Notes: a model not told the origin generated them from the letters alone. Positions 7,400 through 15,609 are shown, counted from the stretch's first letter. The stretch is 16,568 nucleotides of DNA from Chitinophagales bacterium (GCA_016777395.1 JADHRO010000015.1:1-16568); one strand, 5' to 3'. Program-made: numbers and translations.

Positions 7400-8266
7400 T
7401 TAGGAAGTGCCCAGATCCTCGAAGGAATATATAATCCTAGCACCTTTCGGATACTTTAAATCCTGATGATAAAACGCTCTTCCCGCAAACATAAGAGAAA
7501 CAGGATGAGACAGTTCAGCGATTCGATTAATCGTATTTTGGATCGAATCTAAGGGTTGTGATAGGATACTGACGCATAGTAAATAGTCAATCTTAGTCAG
7601 ACTTAAAATAGCTTTTACATCACTATCCGGAACAGATGCTCCCAGGTACAGGACTCTGTTTCCGTTATTCTTTAAAATGTACTCAGCTACCAGAAGACTT
7701 AGCTCGTGCCAATCTCCTTCAGGAAGAAATAATAAGAACATTGGAGCATCACTATTGGGTTCAGCTAGACATTCAATTTTATTTAAAAGAAACCGTTTAA
7801 TTATGTTGGATGCAAAATGCTCTTGACCGGGGTTGATACTATTCGAAGACCACAACATACCTACCCTACCTAAAAAAGGAAAGACTACCTTTAAAAAGAA
7901 ATCTGTTAGGGTATCAAAATCTTCCGATTTTTTGAGAATTTTGAGTATTAACTTTTTATCTAAGCAAATCATCCCTTCCACCAATTGATTGATGTAAACA
8001 CCTTCACTAAGATGTTCTTGGTTCATTGCTAAAACTTCATGGGCTATTTCTTTTGAAGATAAACTTGCTATCTTAGAAATTTTTATGCCAGAACTATTCA
8101 GAACAGAAACATTTAATATAGTTTTTAACTGCTCGTCCGTATAATATCGAATATTCGTATCCGTTCGTTTAGGCTCTACTATTTTGTAGCGTTGTTCCCA
8201 GATTCTCAGCGTGTGCGCTTTGATGCCAGATAAGACCTCTAAGTCTTTAATTGAATATTGTCCCAT
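7400..8266 (-). CDS. MerR-type transcriptional regulator with B12-binding photoreceptor-like domain (CarH/LitR-like)
   Basis: A 288-residue regulator. Residues 1-75 form a MerR winged helix (YSIKDLEVLSGIKAHTLRIWEQRY). Residues about 90-165 form the helical cap of CarH-type proteins, with the W-x9-E-H motif (Trp139, Glu149, His150) that packs over adenosylcobalamin. The C-terminal Rossmann domain carries D-x-H-x2-S (Asp185, His187, Ser190), where the usual signature has Gly at the last place; His187 would be the cobalt ligand. CarH and LitR proteins repress carotenoid genes in the dark and release DNA when light breaks the Co-C bond. The ATG at 8266 is preferred to a GTG at 8275 because it gives the canonical MerR start. 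It follows cruF by 22 bases and precedes the operator array, its probable target. Confidence 0.88.
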   Translation of the reverse strand: MGQYSIKDLEVLSGIKAHTLRIWEQRYKIVEPKRTDTNIRYYTDEQLKTILNVSVLNSSGIKISKIASLSSKEIAHEVLAMNQEHLSEGVYINQLVEGMICLDKKLILKILKKSEDFDTLTDFFLKVVFPFLGRVGMLWSSNSINPGQEHFASNIIKRFLLNKIECLAEPNSDAPMFLLFLPEGDWHELSLLVAEYILKNNGNRVLYLGASVPDSDVKAILSLTKIDYLLCVSILSQPLDSIQNTINRIAELSHPVSLMFAGRAFYHQDLKYPKGARIIYSFEDLGTS

Positions 8267-8288
8267 GCTTACCACAAATATAGAACAA

Positions 8289-8939
8289 TTACTTTGTCAA
8301 ATAGTTTACACCAAAAAACAAGAAAAAAACTATTATTGTAAATGCCGCTACCCTATTTCTTTCTTTAGGAATAATTTTAAACCCAAATGAAAAAATAATC
8401 GAAGAAACAACAAACCAAGCTATATAATTTTGAATAGGTACATCAGCACTTTCCCAAACCCACAATTGATGCTTTATTGCAAATGGCTCAATAAGTAAAT
8501 CCATAAATGTCATTAAAGCCCCGCAAAAAACAACTTTCCAGATAAATGAAACATCTTTAGCAAGGTAATTAACAAAACTAATTAAACCGTAGGCTAGAAG
8601 AAACCAATTGATACCAATCATGAGTGGAACCCCAAAAACTGCTAAGGACAATTTAGAAGTATAATAATAGCTTCCAAAAGGAATTCCTGTTTGCACGCCT
8701 AAAATCTCCACAAGCATTCCCAAAGCAAAAGTAAATAAGAAGAATATAATCAATCTTGAGCTCGCACTGCCATTAAAAGGCAATATCAGTAAAAACGTGA
8801 TTATTAGATTTAAGGGAGTTAATAGGGCAAAATAATCCGAATAAATTGAATGTAATCCTAATATTCCTACAAAATGTAGTATTAGGATAACTCCCATAGC
8901 AATGAAAGAAGGTCTATTTTTTATAGATTCAATAGGCAT
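8289..8939 (-). CDS. cruF: Carotenoid 1',2'-hydratase, CruF type (membrane protein)
   Basis: A 216-residue protein with about seven hydrophobic segments. The conserved parts are EILGVQTGIPFGSYYYT (78-94) and MDLLIEPFA (146-154), characteristic of the carotenoid biosynthesis family that includes CruF. CruF adds water across the terminal double bond of an open psi end of gamma-carotene-type substrates, giving a 1'-hydroxy group. The start at 8939 is chosen because it overlaps the crtD stop by 11 bases and gives a normal N-terminus; a longer reading to 9008 would run far into crtD, and an ATG at 8897 remains possible. Coupling with crtD fits the known order: hydration first, then 3',4'-desaturation. 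It does not require the non-homologous CrtC hydratase. Confidence 0.85.
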   Translation of the reverse strand: MPIESIKNRPSFIAMGVILILHFVGILGLHSIYSDYFALLTPLNLIITFLLILPFNGSASSRLIIFFLFTFALGMLVEILGVQTGIPFGSYYYTSKLSLAVFGVPLMIGINWFLLAYGLISFVNYLAKDVSFIWKVVFCGALMTFMDLLIEPFAIKHQLWVWESADVPIQNYIAWFVVSSIIFSFGFKIIPKERNRVAAFTIIVFFLFFGVNYLTK

Positions 8940-10404
8940 GAGTTGCAATTTTAGCTGATAGTAAACAAAGAGGAATTCCTCCACCCGGATGAGTACTCCC
9001 TCCAACAAAGAATAAACTTTTTAAACTTTTATTTTGATGCGGGTGTCTCAAAAATGCAGCAAACATGCTATTGCTGCTATTCCCATACAAGGCTCCTTGT
9101 TGAGAAGATGTAAACTGTTCAATTTTAATCGGATCTAACACTTCTTCCATTTCAATAAAAGCTGACACATCTTCTTTAAAATAATGGTTCAACTTATCGA
9201 GAATATTCTTCCTCGCAGTTTCAATAATACCCGGCCAGTTTTGGTCCTTGTTTGGCGGAACATTTATCATTACAAACCAATTTTCTTTTCCTTTCGGGGC
9301 ATCACTAGGATCCGTTTTTGAGCTGATGTAAACATAAACTGTAGGATCATCACTTACTGCACCTTTGGAAAGACAATCAAATTCATCTTTATAATCTTTT
9401 GAAAAAAGCACATTATGCACATCAAACTTAGTCTCAGTCAAATTCATTCCCCAATAAAACACCAAGGCTGATGTAGATTTTTCTTGTTTGAGTAAAAGCT
9501 TTGGTTGTCGTTCTTTTGGCAGCAGGACCGGATATGCTTTATTGATATCCATATTGCAAAAGACAGCTTTGGCTGGCACCTCCGCATTATTAATCACTAC
9601 ACCTCTTGCCGCTCCATTTTCAATCAAGATTTGGCTCACCGGAGAGTTGAATCTAAACTCGACACCTTGGTCCACCGCCAAGTCATACATTGCTTGCACA
9701 ACTTTACGCATCCCTCCCTTCACATAATAAGCGCCTAGCTTATGTTCTAGATGTGGAATTACATTTAATGTAGCAGGAGCACGGTAGGGATTAGAACCAT
9801 TATATGTAGCAAACCGATTAAATAATTGTACCGTTTTGCTGTGTTTAAACCACGACTGGTTACTGGCATCTAAAGTTTTAAAACTTTCTATTTTTGTCAA
9901 CATCTTAAAAGACTCCCACCAGGAGGATTTTAGGTGCTTCTTAAATTCTCGAATAGGATTTTCAAGGAAAATGGGGAACACAAAATCATAAACCTGCTCA
10001 ATATGCTTGAAGAAACGATCTAAGTCCTGTTTTTTTTCACCCAACTTATTAATAAGCTCTTGCTTAAAATCTTCTAGGTTGGCATAGGCTTTAAGTTGTA
10101 AACCATCTGGATAAATATATTTGGTAACCACAGGAAGTTGATAGTAGCTGTAAAAATCACGAGGATTTTTCCCGCAATCCACGAACAATTCATCTAAAAG
10201 CTCAGGAAGTGTAAACAGCGATGGACCTTGGTCAAATCGGAATCCCTTATTTTTAATTTCACCTACCTTACCGCCGTATGTGTGCGCCGCTTCACAAAGA
10301 ATGACTTTTTCCCCTTGACTTGCTAAACGACAAGCTGATGCTAAACCTGCTATGCCTGCACCAATAACAATAACCGGATGCTTACTTGTTTCTGAGGATT
10401 TCAT
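8929..10404 (-). CDS. crtD: Hydroxycarotenoid 3',4'-desaturase (CrtD type)
   Basis: A 491-residue CrtI paralogue. The FAD motif GAGIAG is at 15-20, with Glu39 as the acid and GGKVGEI after it; the C-terminal segment contains VGGSTHPGGGIPLC. Adjacent cruF indicates that this paralogue is CrtD, which introduces a 3',4' double bond next to the 1'-hydroxy end made by CruF, as in myxol and saproxanthin pathways. The start at 10404 is supported by AAGGAG ten bases upstream, one of the few good Shine-Dalgarno sites in the window, placed inside the end of ribBA; the genes overlap by 23 bases. An in-frame ATG at 10482 would add a basic, unfamily-like extension. Exact desaturation position is inferred from context. 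Confidence 0.83.
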   Translation of the reverse strand: MKSSETSKHPVIVIGAGIAGLASACRLASQGEKVILCEAAHTYGGKVGEIKNKGFRFDQGPSLFTLPELLDELFVDCGKNPRDFYSYYQLPVVTKYIYPDGLQLKAYANLEDFKQELINKLGEKKQDLDRFFKHIEQVYDFVFPIFLENPIREFKKHLKSSWWESFKMLTKIESFKTLDASNQSWFKHSKTVQLFNRFATYNGSNPYRAPATLNVIPHLEHKLGAYYVKGGMRKVVQAMYDLAVDQGVEFRFNSPVSQILIENGAARGVVINNAEVPAKAVFCNMDINKAYPVLLPKERQPKLLLKQEKSTSALVFYWGMNLTETKFDVHNVLFSKDYKDEFDCLSKGAVSDDPTVYVYISSKTDPSDAPKGKENWFVMINVPPNKDQNWPGIIETARKNILDKLNHYFKEDVSAFIEMEEVLDPIKIEQFTSSQQGALYGNSSNSMFAAFLRHPHQNKSLKSLFFVGGSTHPGGGIPLCLLSAKIATHAY

Positions 10405-11599
10405 GGCCACCCTTCTCCTTTTTAGTGTGGAGATACTTTTCATTATTCGGATTAGCACAAGCCTCAATAGAAACATTTTCAACTATTTCAATACCATATC
10501 CAATCAATCCTACTCTTTTCTTCGGGTTATTGGACATAAGCTTAAGCTTTGTTGCGCCTAAATGCCTTAAAATTTGGGCACCAACACCATAGTCCCGTTG
10601 ATCCATATCAAATCCCAATTTCTCATTGGCTTCATAAGTGTCCAATCCTTCCTCTTGTAATTTGTAAGCCCTGAGTTTATTTAACAAACCTATTCCACGG
10701 CCTTCCTGCTGCATGTAAAGCAATAAACCCTGCCCCTCCTTCTCTATCATTTGTAAGGCAGCCGAAAGTTGATCCCCACAATCACATCTTAAAGAATCCA
10801 ATAGATCACCCGTTAGACAGGAAGAATGTACGCGCGTCAAAACAGAATCACCTGGATTCCAATCTCCTTTGGAAAGAGCGAAATGCAAATCTCCTGTATT
10901 CATTTGGGTAAAGGCTGTTAACTTAAACTCTCCGTGCTTTGTTGGCATATCAATTTGCACCTCTTCCTTTATAAGACTTTCGTGTTTTAGACGATACTCA
11001 ATTAAATCTTCTATAGAGATAATCTTTAAGTTGTGTTTTTGGGCAACTATCATAAGATCCGGCAGCCGCGCCATACTTCCATCTTCATTCAATATTTCAA
11101 CCAAGACACCTGCTGGCTCAAAACCAGCCAAACGCGAGATATCAATAGCTGCTTCAGTATGACCTGCACGCCTTAGAACTCCTCCCTTGCGGGCCTTTAA
11201 AGGGAATATGTGACCAGGCTTACCCAGTTCTTCAGGCTTAGTATTCGGATCAATTAAGGCTTGAATAGTTTTAGAACGATCTTGAACTGAAATACCCGTC
11301 GTGCAGCCCTTACCGATTAAATCAACACTAACCGTAAACTGCGTTTGATGCAAAACCGTATTCTTTCCAACCATTAGGTCCAAATCCAGTTCATCGCAAC
11401 GCTCCTCTGTGAGCGGCGTACAAATTAAACCTCGACCTTCCTTGGCCATGAAGTTGACTACTTCTGGGGTAACATTTCTTGCCGCAGTAATAAAATCACC
11501 CTCATTCTCCCGATCCTCATCATCCACAACAATAATTACCTTTCCTTCGCGAATATCCGCCAAGGCTTCTTCTATACTATTCAACTTTATTTTACTCAT
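10382..11599 (-). CDS. ribBA: Bifunctional 3,4-dihydroxy-2-butanone-4-phosphate synthase / GTP cyclohydrolase II
   Basis: Supplies both starting units of riboflavin: the four-carbon unit from ribulose 5-phosphate and the pyrimidine from GTP. In the 405 residues, the N-terminal RibB domain has DDEDRENEGD (26-35) and GHTEA (146-150), the metal and acid-base sites. The C-terminal RibA domain has the zinc ligands Cys261, Cys272 and Cys274 (HSSCLTGD, RCDCGD) and QEGRGIGL (298-305). Both domains look active. The ATG at 11599 is used: it forms ATGA with the GT2 stop, has AGAGAG upstream and gives the canonical MSKIKLNSIEEA; a longer reading from 11620 is disfavoured. It lies between a glycosyltransferase gene and crtD with overlaps on both sides, separated from other riboflavin genes, suggesting a tie to flavoprotein carotenoid enzymes. 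Confidence 0.97.
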   Translation of the reverse strand: MSKIKLNSIEEALADIREGKVIIVVDDEDRENEGDFITAARNVTPEVVNFMAKEGRGLICTPLTEERCDELDLDLMVGKNTVLHQTQFTVSVDLIGKGCTTGISVQDRSKTIQALIDPNTKPEELGKPGHIFPLKARKGGVLRRAGHTEAAIDISRLAGFEPAGVLVEILNEDGSMARLPDLMIVAQKHNLKIISIEDLIEYRLKHESLIKEEVQIDMPTKHGEFKLTAFTQMNTGDLHFALSKGDWNPGDSVLTRVHSSCLTGDLLDSLRCDCGDQLSAALQMIEKEGQGLLLYMQQEGRGIGLLNKLRAYKLQEEGLDTYEANEKLGFDMDQRDYGVGAQILRHLGATKLKLMSNNPKKRVGLIGYGIEIVENVSIEACANPNNEKYLHTKKEKGGHEILRNK

Positions 11600-12786
11600 A
11601 ATCTCTCTGTAGGTTTCCAAATATTTGTTTTAACCCCTCTTAACCAATCAATAAACCCCAAGAACACCGCAATGTTCATACTTAAAAAGTATCGATGTAT
11701 TCGCAGCAAATTTACGCTAATATTTACTCGCTTCAAAACAATATCTAAGGCGGGTGAAATTAAATTAATAAGCATCAATACAAACGCACAGCGAATGAAA
11801 GCATTACCACCATCTAATATATATAAAGCGACGCAGGTGATAATCGACAAGAGTATTAAAAAGGGACTAAACCAACGCAGGATTTTGTGAGAAACAAAAG
11901 GAAAGCCTATTCGCCAGTTTTTTGTCCAAACTAAATGAATATATGCTTTCAAATTTTGAAAATTACCTGTCGAAATTCTGCGTTTACGCTTAAACTCTTC
12001 GTGCATACTTCCAGTTAAACCTTCGTAAACAATAGCAGCTGGATTAGTAATACACCATGCATCCTCTTTTAGGACATTTAAACTTAAATAAAAATCCTCC
12101 ATTAAGAAGTTGGATGGGATTGGAACTATATGCTTTGTTCGAATCGCATAACATGCTCCAAACGCACCAATTGTTGCTCCAAAAAGAAGCCCCTCGTTCA
12201 CCTTTATTTCACTTTCTTTTGCCATGTAAAATTGTTCTTGTTCGGCAATTTCAGATCCTACTAGAATTGTATTTTCTACAACCGCTCCAACCAATCCCAC
12301 CTTCGGATTTTTAAAGTATCTCACCAGCTCAATCAGGCAATTTTCCTTGCTAATAATATTAGCATCCATCATTACAATTATATCATAGTCAGTTAATTGT
12401 AAAGAGTAATTAAACATTTTATTTAATACATTGGCTTTACCACATCTTTCTTTAAAATGGTGCACATTAAAAGAAAAATTAGATGGAATATTTTGCTGGA
12501 TTAAGGTGGCCGTTTGGTCATTTGGATGATCCAAGCCAAGGTGCACATCCAACAAGGTAGATGGGTAGTCCAACTGATCAATATTATGAAGTTTTTGTAC
12601 AATTACTTTCTCTTCATTATAAGCTGCAAACACCAAGGCAATTTTGGGCAATTCTTCCAGTGAATAACACGCCCCTTTCAGTGATTTACCTCGTGCAAGA
12701 AAAGATAAAATTGCAGGGTAAAGAAGGTAGTTATACACAACCAAAGCGATAGAAAATATTAAAATAATTGTCAAAAAATCAATCAT
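11596..12786 (-). CDS. Membrane-bound family 2 glycosyltransferase
   Basis: A 396-residue GT-A fold enzyme with one N-terminal membrane segment (about 3-30) and three or four at the C-terminus (about 305-385). The catalytic part shows the opening ALVFAAYNEEK (50-60), a D-x-N metal site in MMDAN (139-143), the acidic MEDF (229-232) and a basic KRKRRIS (266-272) in place of the QxxRW motif. It joins the GT4 gene by ATGA on one side and ribBA by ATGA on the other. The topology suits sugar transfer to a lipid-embedded acceptor. CruC and CruG, which glycosylate hydroxylated carotenoids, are also GT2 enzymes, so this could act on the CruF product; a role in polysaccharide synthesis is equally possible. 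Confidence 0.85.
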   Translation of the reverse strand: MIDFLTIILIFSIALVVYNYLLYPAILSFLARGKSLKGACYSLEELPKIALVFAAYNEEKVIVQKLHNIDQLDYPSTLLDVHLGLDHPNDQTATLIQQNIPSNFSFNVHHFKERCGKANVLNKMFNYSLQLTDYDIIVMMDANIISKENCLIELVRYFKNPKVGLVGAVVENTILVGSEIAEQEQFYMAKESEIKVNEGLLFGATIGAFGACYAIRTKHIVPIPSNFLMEDFYLSLNVLKEDAWCITNPAAIVYEGLTGSMHEEFKRKRRISTGNFQNLKAYIHLVWTKNWRIGFPFVSHKILRWFSPFLILLSIITCVALYILDGGNAFIRCAFVLMLINLISPALDIVLKRVNISVNLLRIHRYFLSMNIAVFLGFIDWLRGVKTNIWKPTERL

Positions 12787-13958
12787 AATCTCCTCAAAAA
12801 TACGTCTAAATCTCCAGTGTAGCGTCCTATACTGTATTCCTGTTCGGCAAGCTTTTTTGCAGCAACCCCGATTCTATTGACACGCTCAGAAGAATTCATC
12901 AAATCCTCCAATGCCTTTATCCAGTCCTGAGGATGTTCCCTTAACATGATGTGTTCATCATCCACACAGCGAATTCCTTCCGCTCCAATCTTGGTACTTA
13001 AGATACATTTACCAAAAGCCATTGCCTCGATAATTTTTACACGCATTCCACTTCCACTAAATATAGGAACCACGATAATACTTTGACTGTTTAGGAATTC
13101 TTTAGCGCTGGCAACTTCACCCAAAACAGTCACCTTATTATAATCCCAAGTAAACATCTCCTTTGGAGTATTCCGGCCTGCTATCTGCAACTGTACATCT
13201 TTCCCATCTGCCACGAAGGGTTTCCATACCTCATTTAGAAACCATTTCACCCCATCAACATTTGGCTGCCAATCCAAACCTCCGAGAAATCCTACTGAAA
13301 ATTTACGAGGCAAATCAGCTTTTTCATATTTATCCAATGCTACAGGTATACATTGTATTGGAATCTTAGTTAAACCTTGAAAATAAGCCTCATCTACCGG
13401 AGAAATAGGAATCAGCGCATCCATGTCTTGTATGACTTGCACTTCATAGCGTGTAAATTTAGGAACCATGATTCGGCTTAGATAAAATCGCTTCAAACCA
13501 TGTTGATAAGACGCTGCAAGCCTCTTCCAAATGACATGTTCAACATTATGTGCTCTCAAAACAACCCGAGCAGTGCTATATTTTCGAATCGATTCTAAAT
13601 AAGTGCCTAAAAACACCCCTTCGCAGATAATGATGTCGTACTTATGCTTATTCAACAGCTGATTTAAGGCAAACAAGAAGTCTTCACTATAAAATCGGTC
13701 AACAATATAAGGAACCTTAGAAAAAATACGCTTAAATGCGCCAATTGCGCCAATTTTCGCAGGCACCCGCACATAGCTATAACTGACGTCATTCAACTCC
13801 CCGCGCCTATCGTATTGAGCATGTTTCTCGGTTAACATTGCCAAAATGTCAAGTTGGTGGCCTTTGGCAACTATAGATTTAGAAATTTGATGAATAGCAA
13901 TAGATTCTCCATCAATTTGTGGAGTTGGTGATTTTTTACAAAGTTGTAATATTCTCAA
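12783..13958 (-). CDS. Family 4 glycosyltransferase (GT-B fold), TTG start
   Basis: A 391-residue soluble glycosyltransferase. The N-terminal acceptor domain begins RILQLCKKSPTPQIDGESIA and includes VVLRAHNVEHVIW (132-144). The C-terminal nucleotide-sugar domain includes SVGFLGGLDWQPN (221-233) and GSGMRVKIIEAMAFG (302-316), with Glu311 in the E-x7-E-type site. The donor and acceptor are unknown. No in-frame ATG lies near the conserved N-terminus; the only suitable start is TTG at 13958, so translation may be weak. It is the first gene of a train continuing without real gaps through the regulator gene at 7400, 54 bases after pyrB, with a possible promoter in that gap. Confidence 0.85.
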   Translation of the reverse strand: MRILQLCKKSPTPQIDGESIAIHQISKSIVAKGHQLDILAMLTEKHAQYDRRGELNDVSYSYVRVPAKIGAIGAFKRIFSKVPYIVDRFYSEDFLFALNQLLNKHKYDIIICEGVFLGTYLESIRKYSTARVVLRAHNVEHVIWKRLAASYQHGLKRFYLSRIMVPKFTRYEVQVIQDMDALIPISPVDEAYFQGLTKIPIQCIPVALDKYEKADLPRKFSVGFLGGLDWQPNVDGVKWFLNEVWKPFVADGKDVQLQIAGRNTPKEMFTWDYNKVTVLGEVASAKEFLNSQSIIVVPIFSGSGMRVKIIEAMAFGKCILSTKIGAEGIRCVDDEHIMLREHPQDWIKALEDLMNSSERVNRIGVAAKKLAEQEYSIGRYTGDLDVFLRRL

Positions 13959-13983
13959 TTTAGCTAATTTATAATGAATACAC

Positions 13984-13991
13984 CAAATGTA
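13984..13991 (-). promoter_or_regulatory. Possible -7 element for the GT4-to-regulator operon
   Basis: On the - strand TACATTTG (13991-13984) matches TAnnTTTG fully. It lies in the 54-base gap between pyrB and the GT4 gene, giving a transcription start near 13977 and a leader of about 20 bases before the TTG. The expected TTTG 19 bases upstream is absent (AGTT instead), so it may be weak, or used by a different sigma factor. Confidence 0.4.
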
Positions 13992-14012
13992 TAGTACTTG
14001 AGTTTAGAAAAA

Positions 14013-14939
14013 CTACTCTTTTTTGCCTGCAAGTAAATACAATACAGCCATTCGAATTGCAACTCCATTTTCAACTTGTTGAAGTATAATGGAATGCTCA
14101 GAATCAGCTACATCACTGTCTATTTCAACCCCTCTATTCATAGGGCCAGGATGCATAATAACAATTTCTTTCTTTAGACTATTTAAAAGGGATTTATTAA
14201 TACCAAAAGCAATGCTATATTCGCGCAGACTAGGTATATATTTAATATCCTGCCGCTCCAATTGAATTCTTAATACATTAGCAATATCGCACCAGGCCAG
14301 GCTATCCTTTATATCATAAGACACTTGCACACCCATACTTTCTATATATTTGGGGATCAGTGTTGGAGGACCACATACCCGGACTTTTGCTCCAAGTTTT
14401 TTCAGACATAGAATATTCGATAAAGCAACACGACTATGCTTTACATCCCCACATATCAAGACATTTTTTCCATTTAAATCGCCCACCTTCTCCTCCATAC
14501 TAAAAGCATCTAATAGTGCTTGAGTTGGATGCTCATGCGTTCCATCACCTGCATTAATTATTTGAGCATCAACATGCTTAGAGAGCATTGCATGCGCTCC
14601 AGGACTTGGATGCCGCATAACAATCATATCGACCTTCATGGCCAAGATATTATTTACCGTATCAATGAGAGTTTCCCCCTTCTTGGTCGAAGATGAAGAT
14701 GCAGAAAAATTAACCACATCAGCAGATAGACGTTTTTCTGCTAACTCAAATGAGACCCTAGTTCGCGTTGAATTTTCAAAAAACAGGTTTGCTATAGTGA
14801 TATCCCTTAAGGAAGGCACCTTCTTAATTGGTCGATTTAAAACTTCTTTAAATTGTTTAGCCGTTTCGAATATCAAACGAATATCCGCTTTACTAATATC
14901 TTGAATCCCTAACAGGTGTTTTTGGCTCAACAAACTCAT
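14013..14939 (-). CDS. pyrB: Aspartate carbamoyltransferase, catalytic subunit
   Basis: Transfers the carbamoyl group from carbamoyl phosphate to L-aspartate, the second step of UMP synthesis, in the cytoplasm. The 308 residues contain the carbamoyl-phosphate site STRTR (57-61) within FFENSTRTRVSFE, the SSSTKKGET loop (82-90) that reaches in from a neighbouring subunit of the trimer, HPTQALLDAF (137-146) and HPGPMNRG (263-270). It is full length. The start overlaps the pyrR stop as TAATG, with GGAAAA close upstream. No pyrI regulatory subunit is present, which is usual for this smaller class. It appears unrelated to the carotenoid genes beyond being upstream on the same strand. Confidence 0.97.
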   Translation of the reverse strand: MSLLSQKHLLGIQDISKADIRLIFETAKQFKEVLNRPIKKVPSLRDITIANLFFENSTRTRVSFELAEKRLSADVVNFSASSSSTKKGETLIDTVNNILAMKVDMIVMRHPSPGAHAMLSKHVDAQIINAGDGTHEHPTQALLDAFSMEEKVGDLNGKNVLICGDVKHSRVALSNILCLKKLGAKVRVCGPPTLIPKYIESMGVQVSYDIKDSLAWCDIANVLRIQLERQDIKYIPSLREYSIAFGINKSLLNSLKKEIVIMHPGPMNRGVEIDSDVADSEHSIILQQVENGVAIRMAVLYLLAGKKE

Positions 14940-15493
14940 TATTTTTCCAGATTTGTTTTATCAATTAACCAAACTTTATCTTCCTCACCTTGCTCTTGCC
15001 ACTCGACTAAAACCTTTTCGTTAATAATAGAATCAATAGTTTTACCTGCATATTTTGCCTGTATAGGCAGATGCCTGTGCAAGCGTCTATCAATCAAAAC
15101 GAGTAATTCCACATCTGATGGTCTACCAAAATCCAGTAAGGCATCTAATGCCGAACGGATTGTTCTCCCCGTGTACAAAACATCATCGACCAAAATTATT
15201 TGTTTCCCTTCCAATGAAAACTCAATGTCAGTTTTATTTGCTTTAAGTGGAGAATTATTGGTTCGGAAATCATCCCGATAAAAAGTAATATCCAATTTCC
15301 CTATCGGAATATTCTTGTTCTTACTTATCGTAGTGATTCTTTTTGCAATCCTCTCTGCTAGATAAATACCTCTGGGCTGAACGCCAATAATAGCGGTTTC
15401 TTTAAAATCACCATGATTTTCAATTAATTGGTGACAGAGTCTATCGATGACCAATTGAAAACGAGCGGTATCTAGGATGATTCGAGGGCTCAT
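14939..15493 (-). CDS. pyrR: PyrR: pyrimidine operon regulator / uracil phosphoribosyltransferase
   Basis: A 184-residue type I phosphoribosyltransferase with the PRPP-binding loop ILVDDVLYTGRT (100-111), the FYRDD segment (71-75) and the early GVQPRG (37-42), all typical of PyrR. PyrR proteins bind pyrimidine leader RNA in Firmicutes and also convert uracil plus PRPP to UMP. I find no clear PyrR-binding hairpin in the 116-base leader here, so the enzymatic role may dominate. The ATG at 15493 is chosen over a TTG three codons upstream because it gives MSPRIILD, a typical start. It is coupled to pyrB. Confidence 0.93.
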   Translation of the reverse strand: MSPRIILDTARFQLVIDRLCHQLIENHGDFKETAIIGVQPRGIYLAERIAKRITTISKNKNIPIGKLDITFYRDDFRTNNSPLKANKTDIEFSLEGKQIILVDDVLYTGRTIRSALDALLDFGRPSDVELLVLIDRRLHRHLPIQAKYAGKTIDSIINEKVLVEWQEQGEEDKVWLIDKTNLEK

Positions 15494-15609
15494 GAAGAGC
15501 AAATATAAACGAATTGAAGCGTAACTTTACATTTATATCATATTAATTTAGCTTTGCAATAAACAATTTTTGCCGGGCCATACGATACTTAAGTTTTAAA
15601 GAGGAGCAA

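Noticed and set aside
9488..9738. Open frames on the + strand opposite crtD, and similar ones opposite ribBA, pyrB and pyrR
   Set aside because: They lie antisense to genes with full family motifs and show no recognisable domain.
10405..10482. Longer N-terminus for CrtD from ATG 10482
   Set aside because: The extension is within ribBA, is basic and unlike the family, while 10404 has a good ribosome binding site and begins just before the FAD motif.
15500..15507. TATATTTG on the - strand just before pyrR as a -7 element
   Set aside because: It would place the transcription start at the ATG itself, and no TTTG is found about 19 bases upstream.
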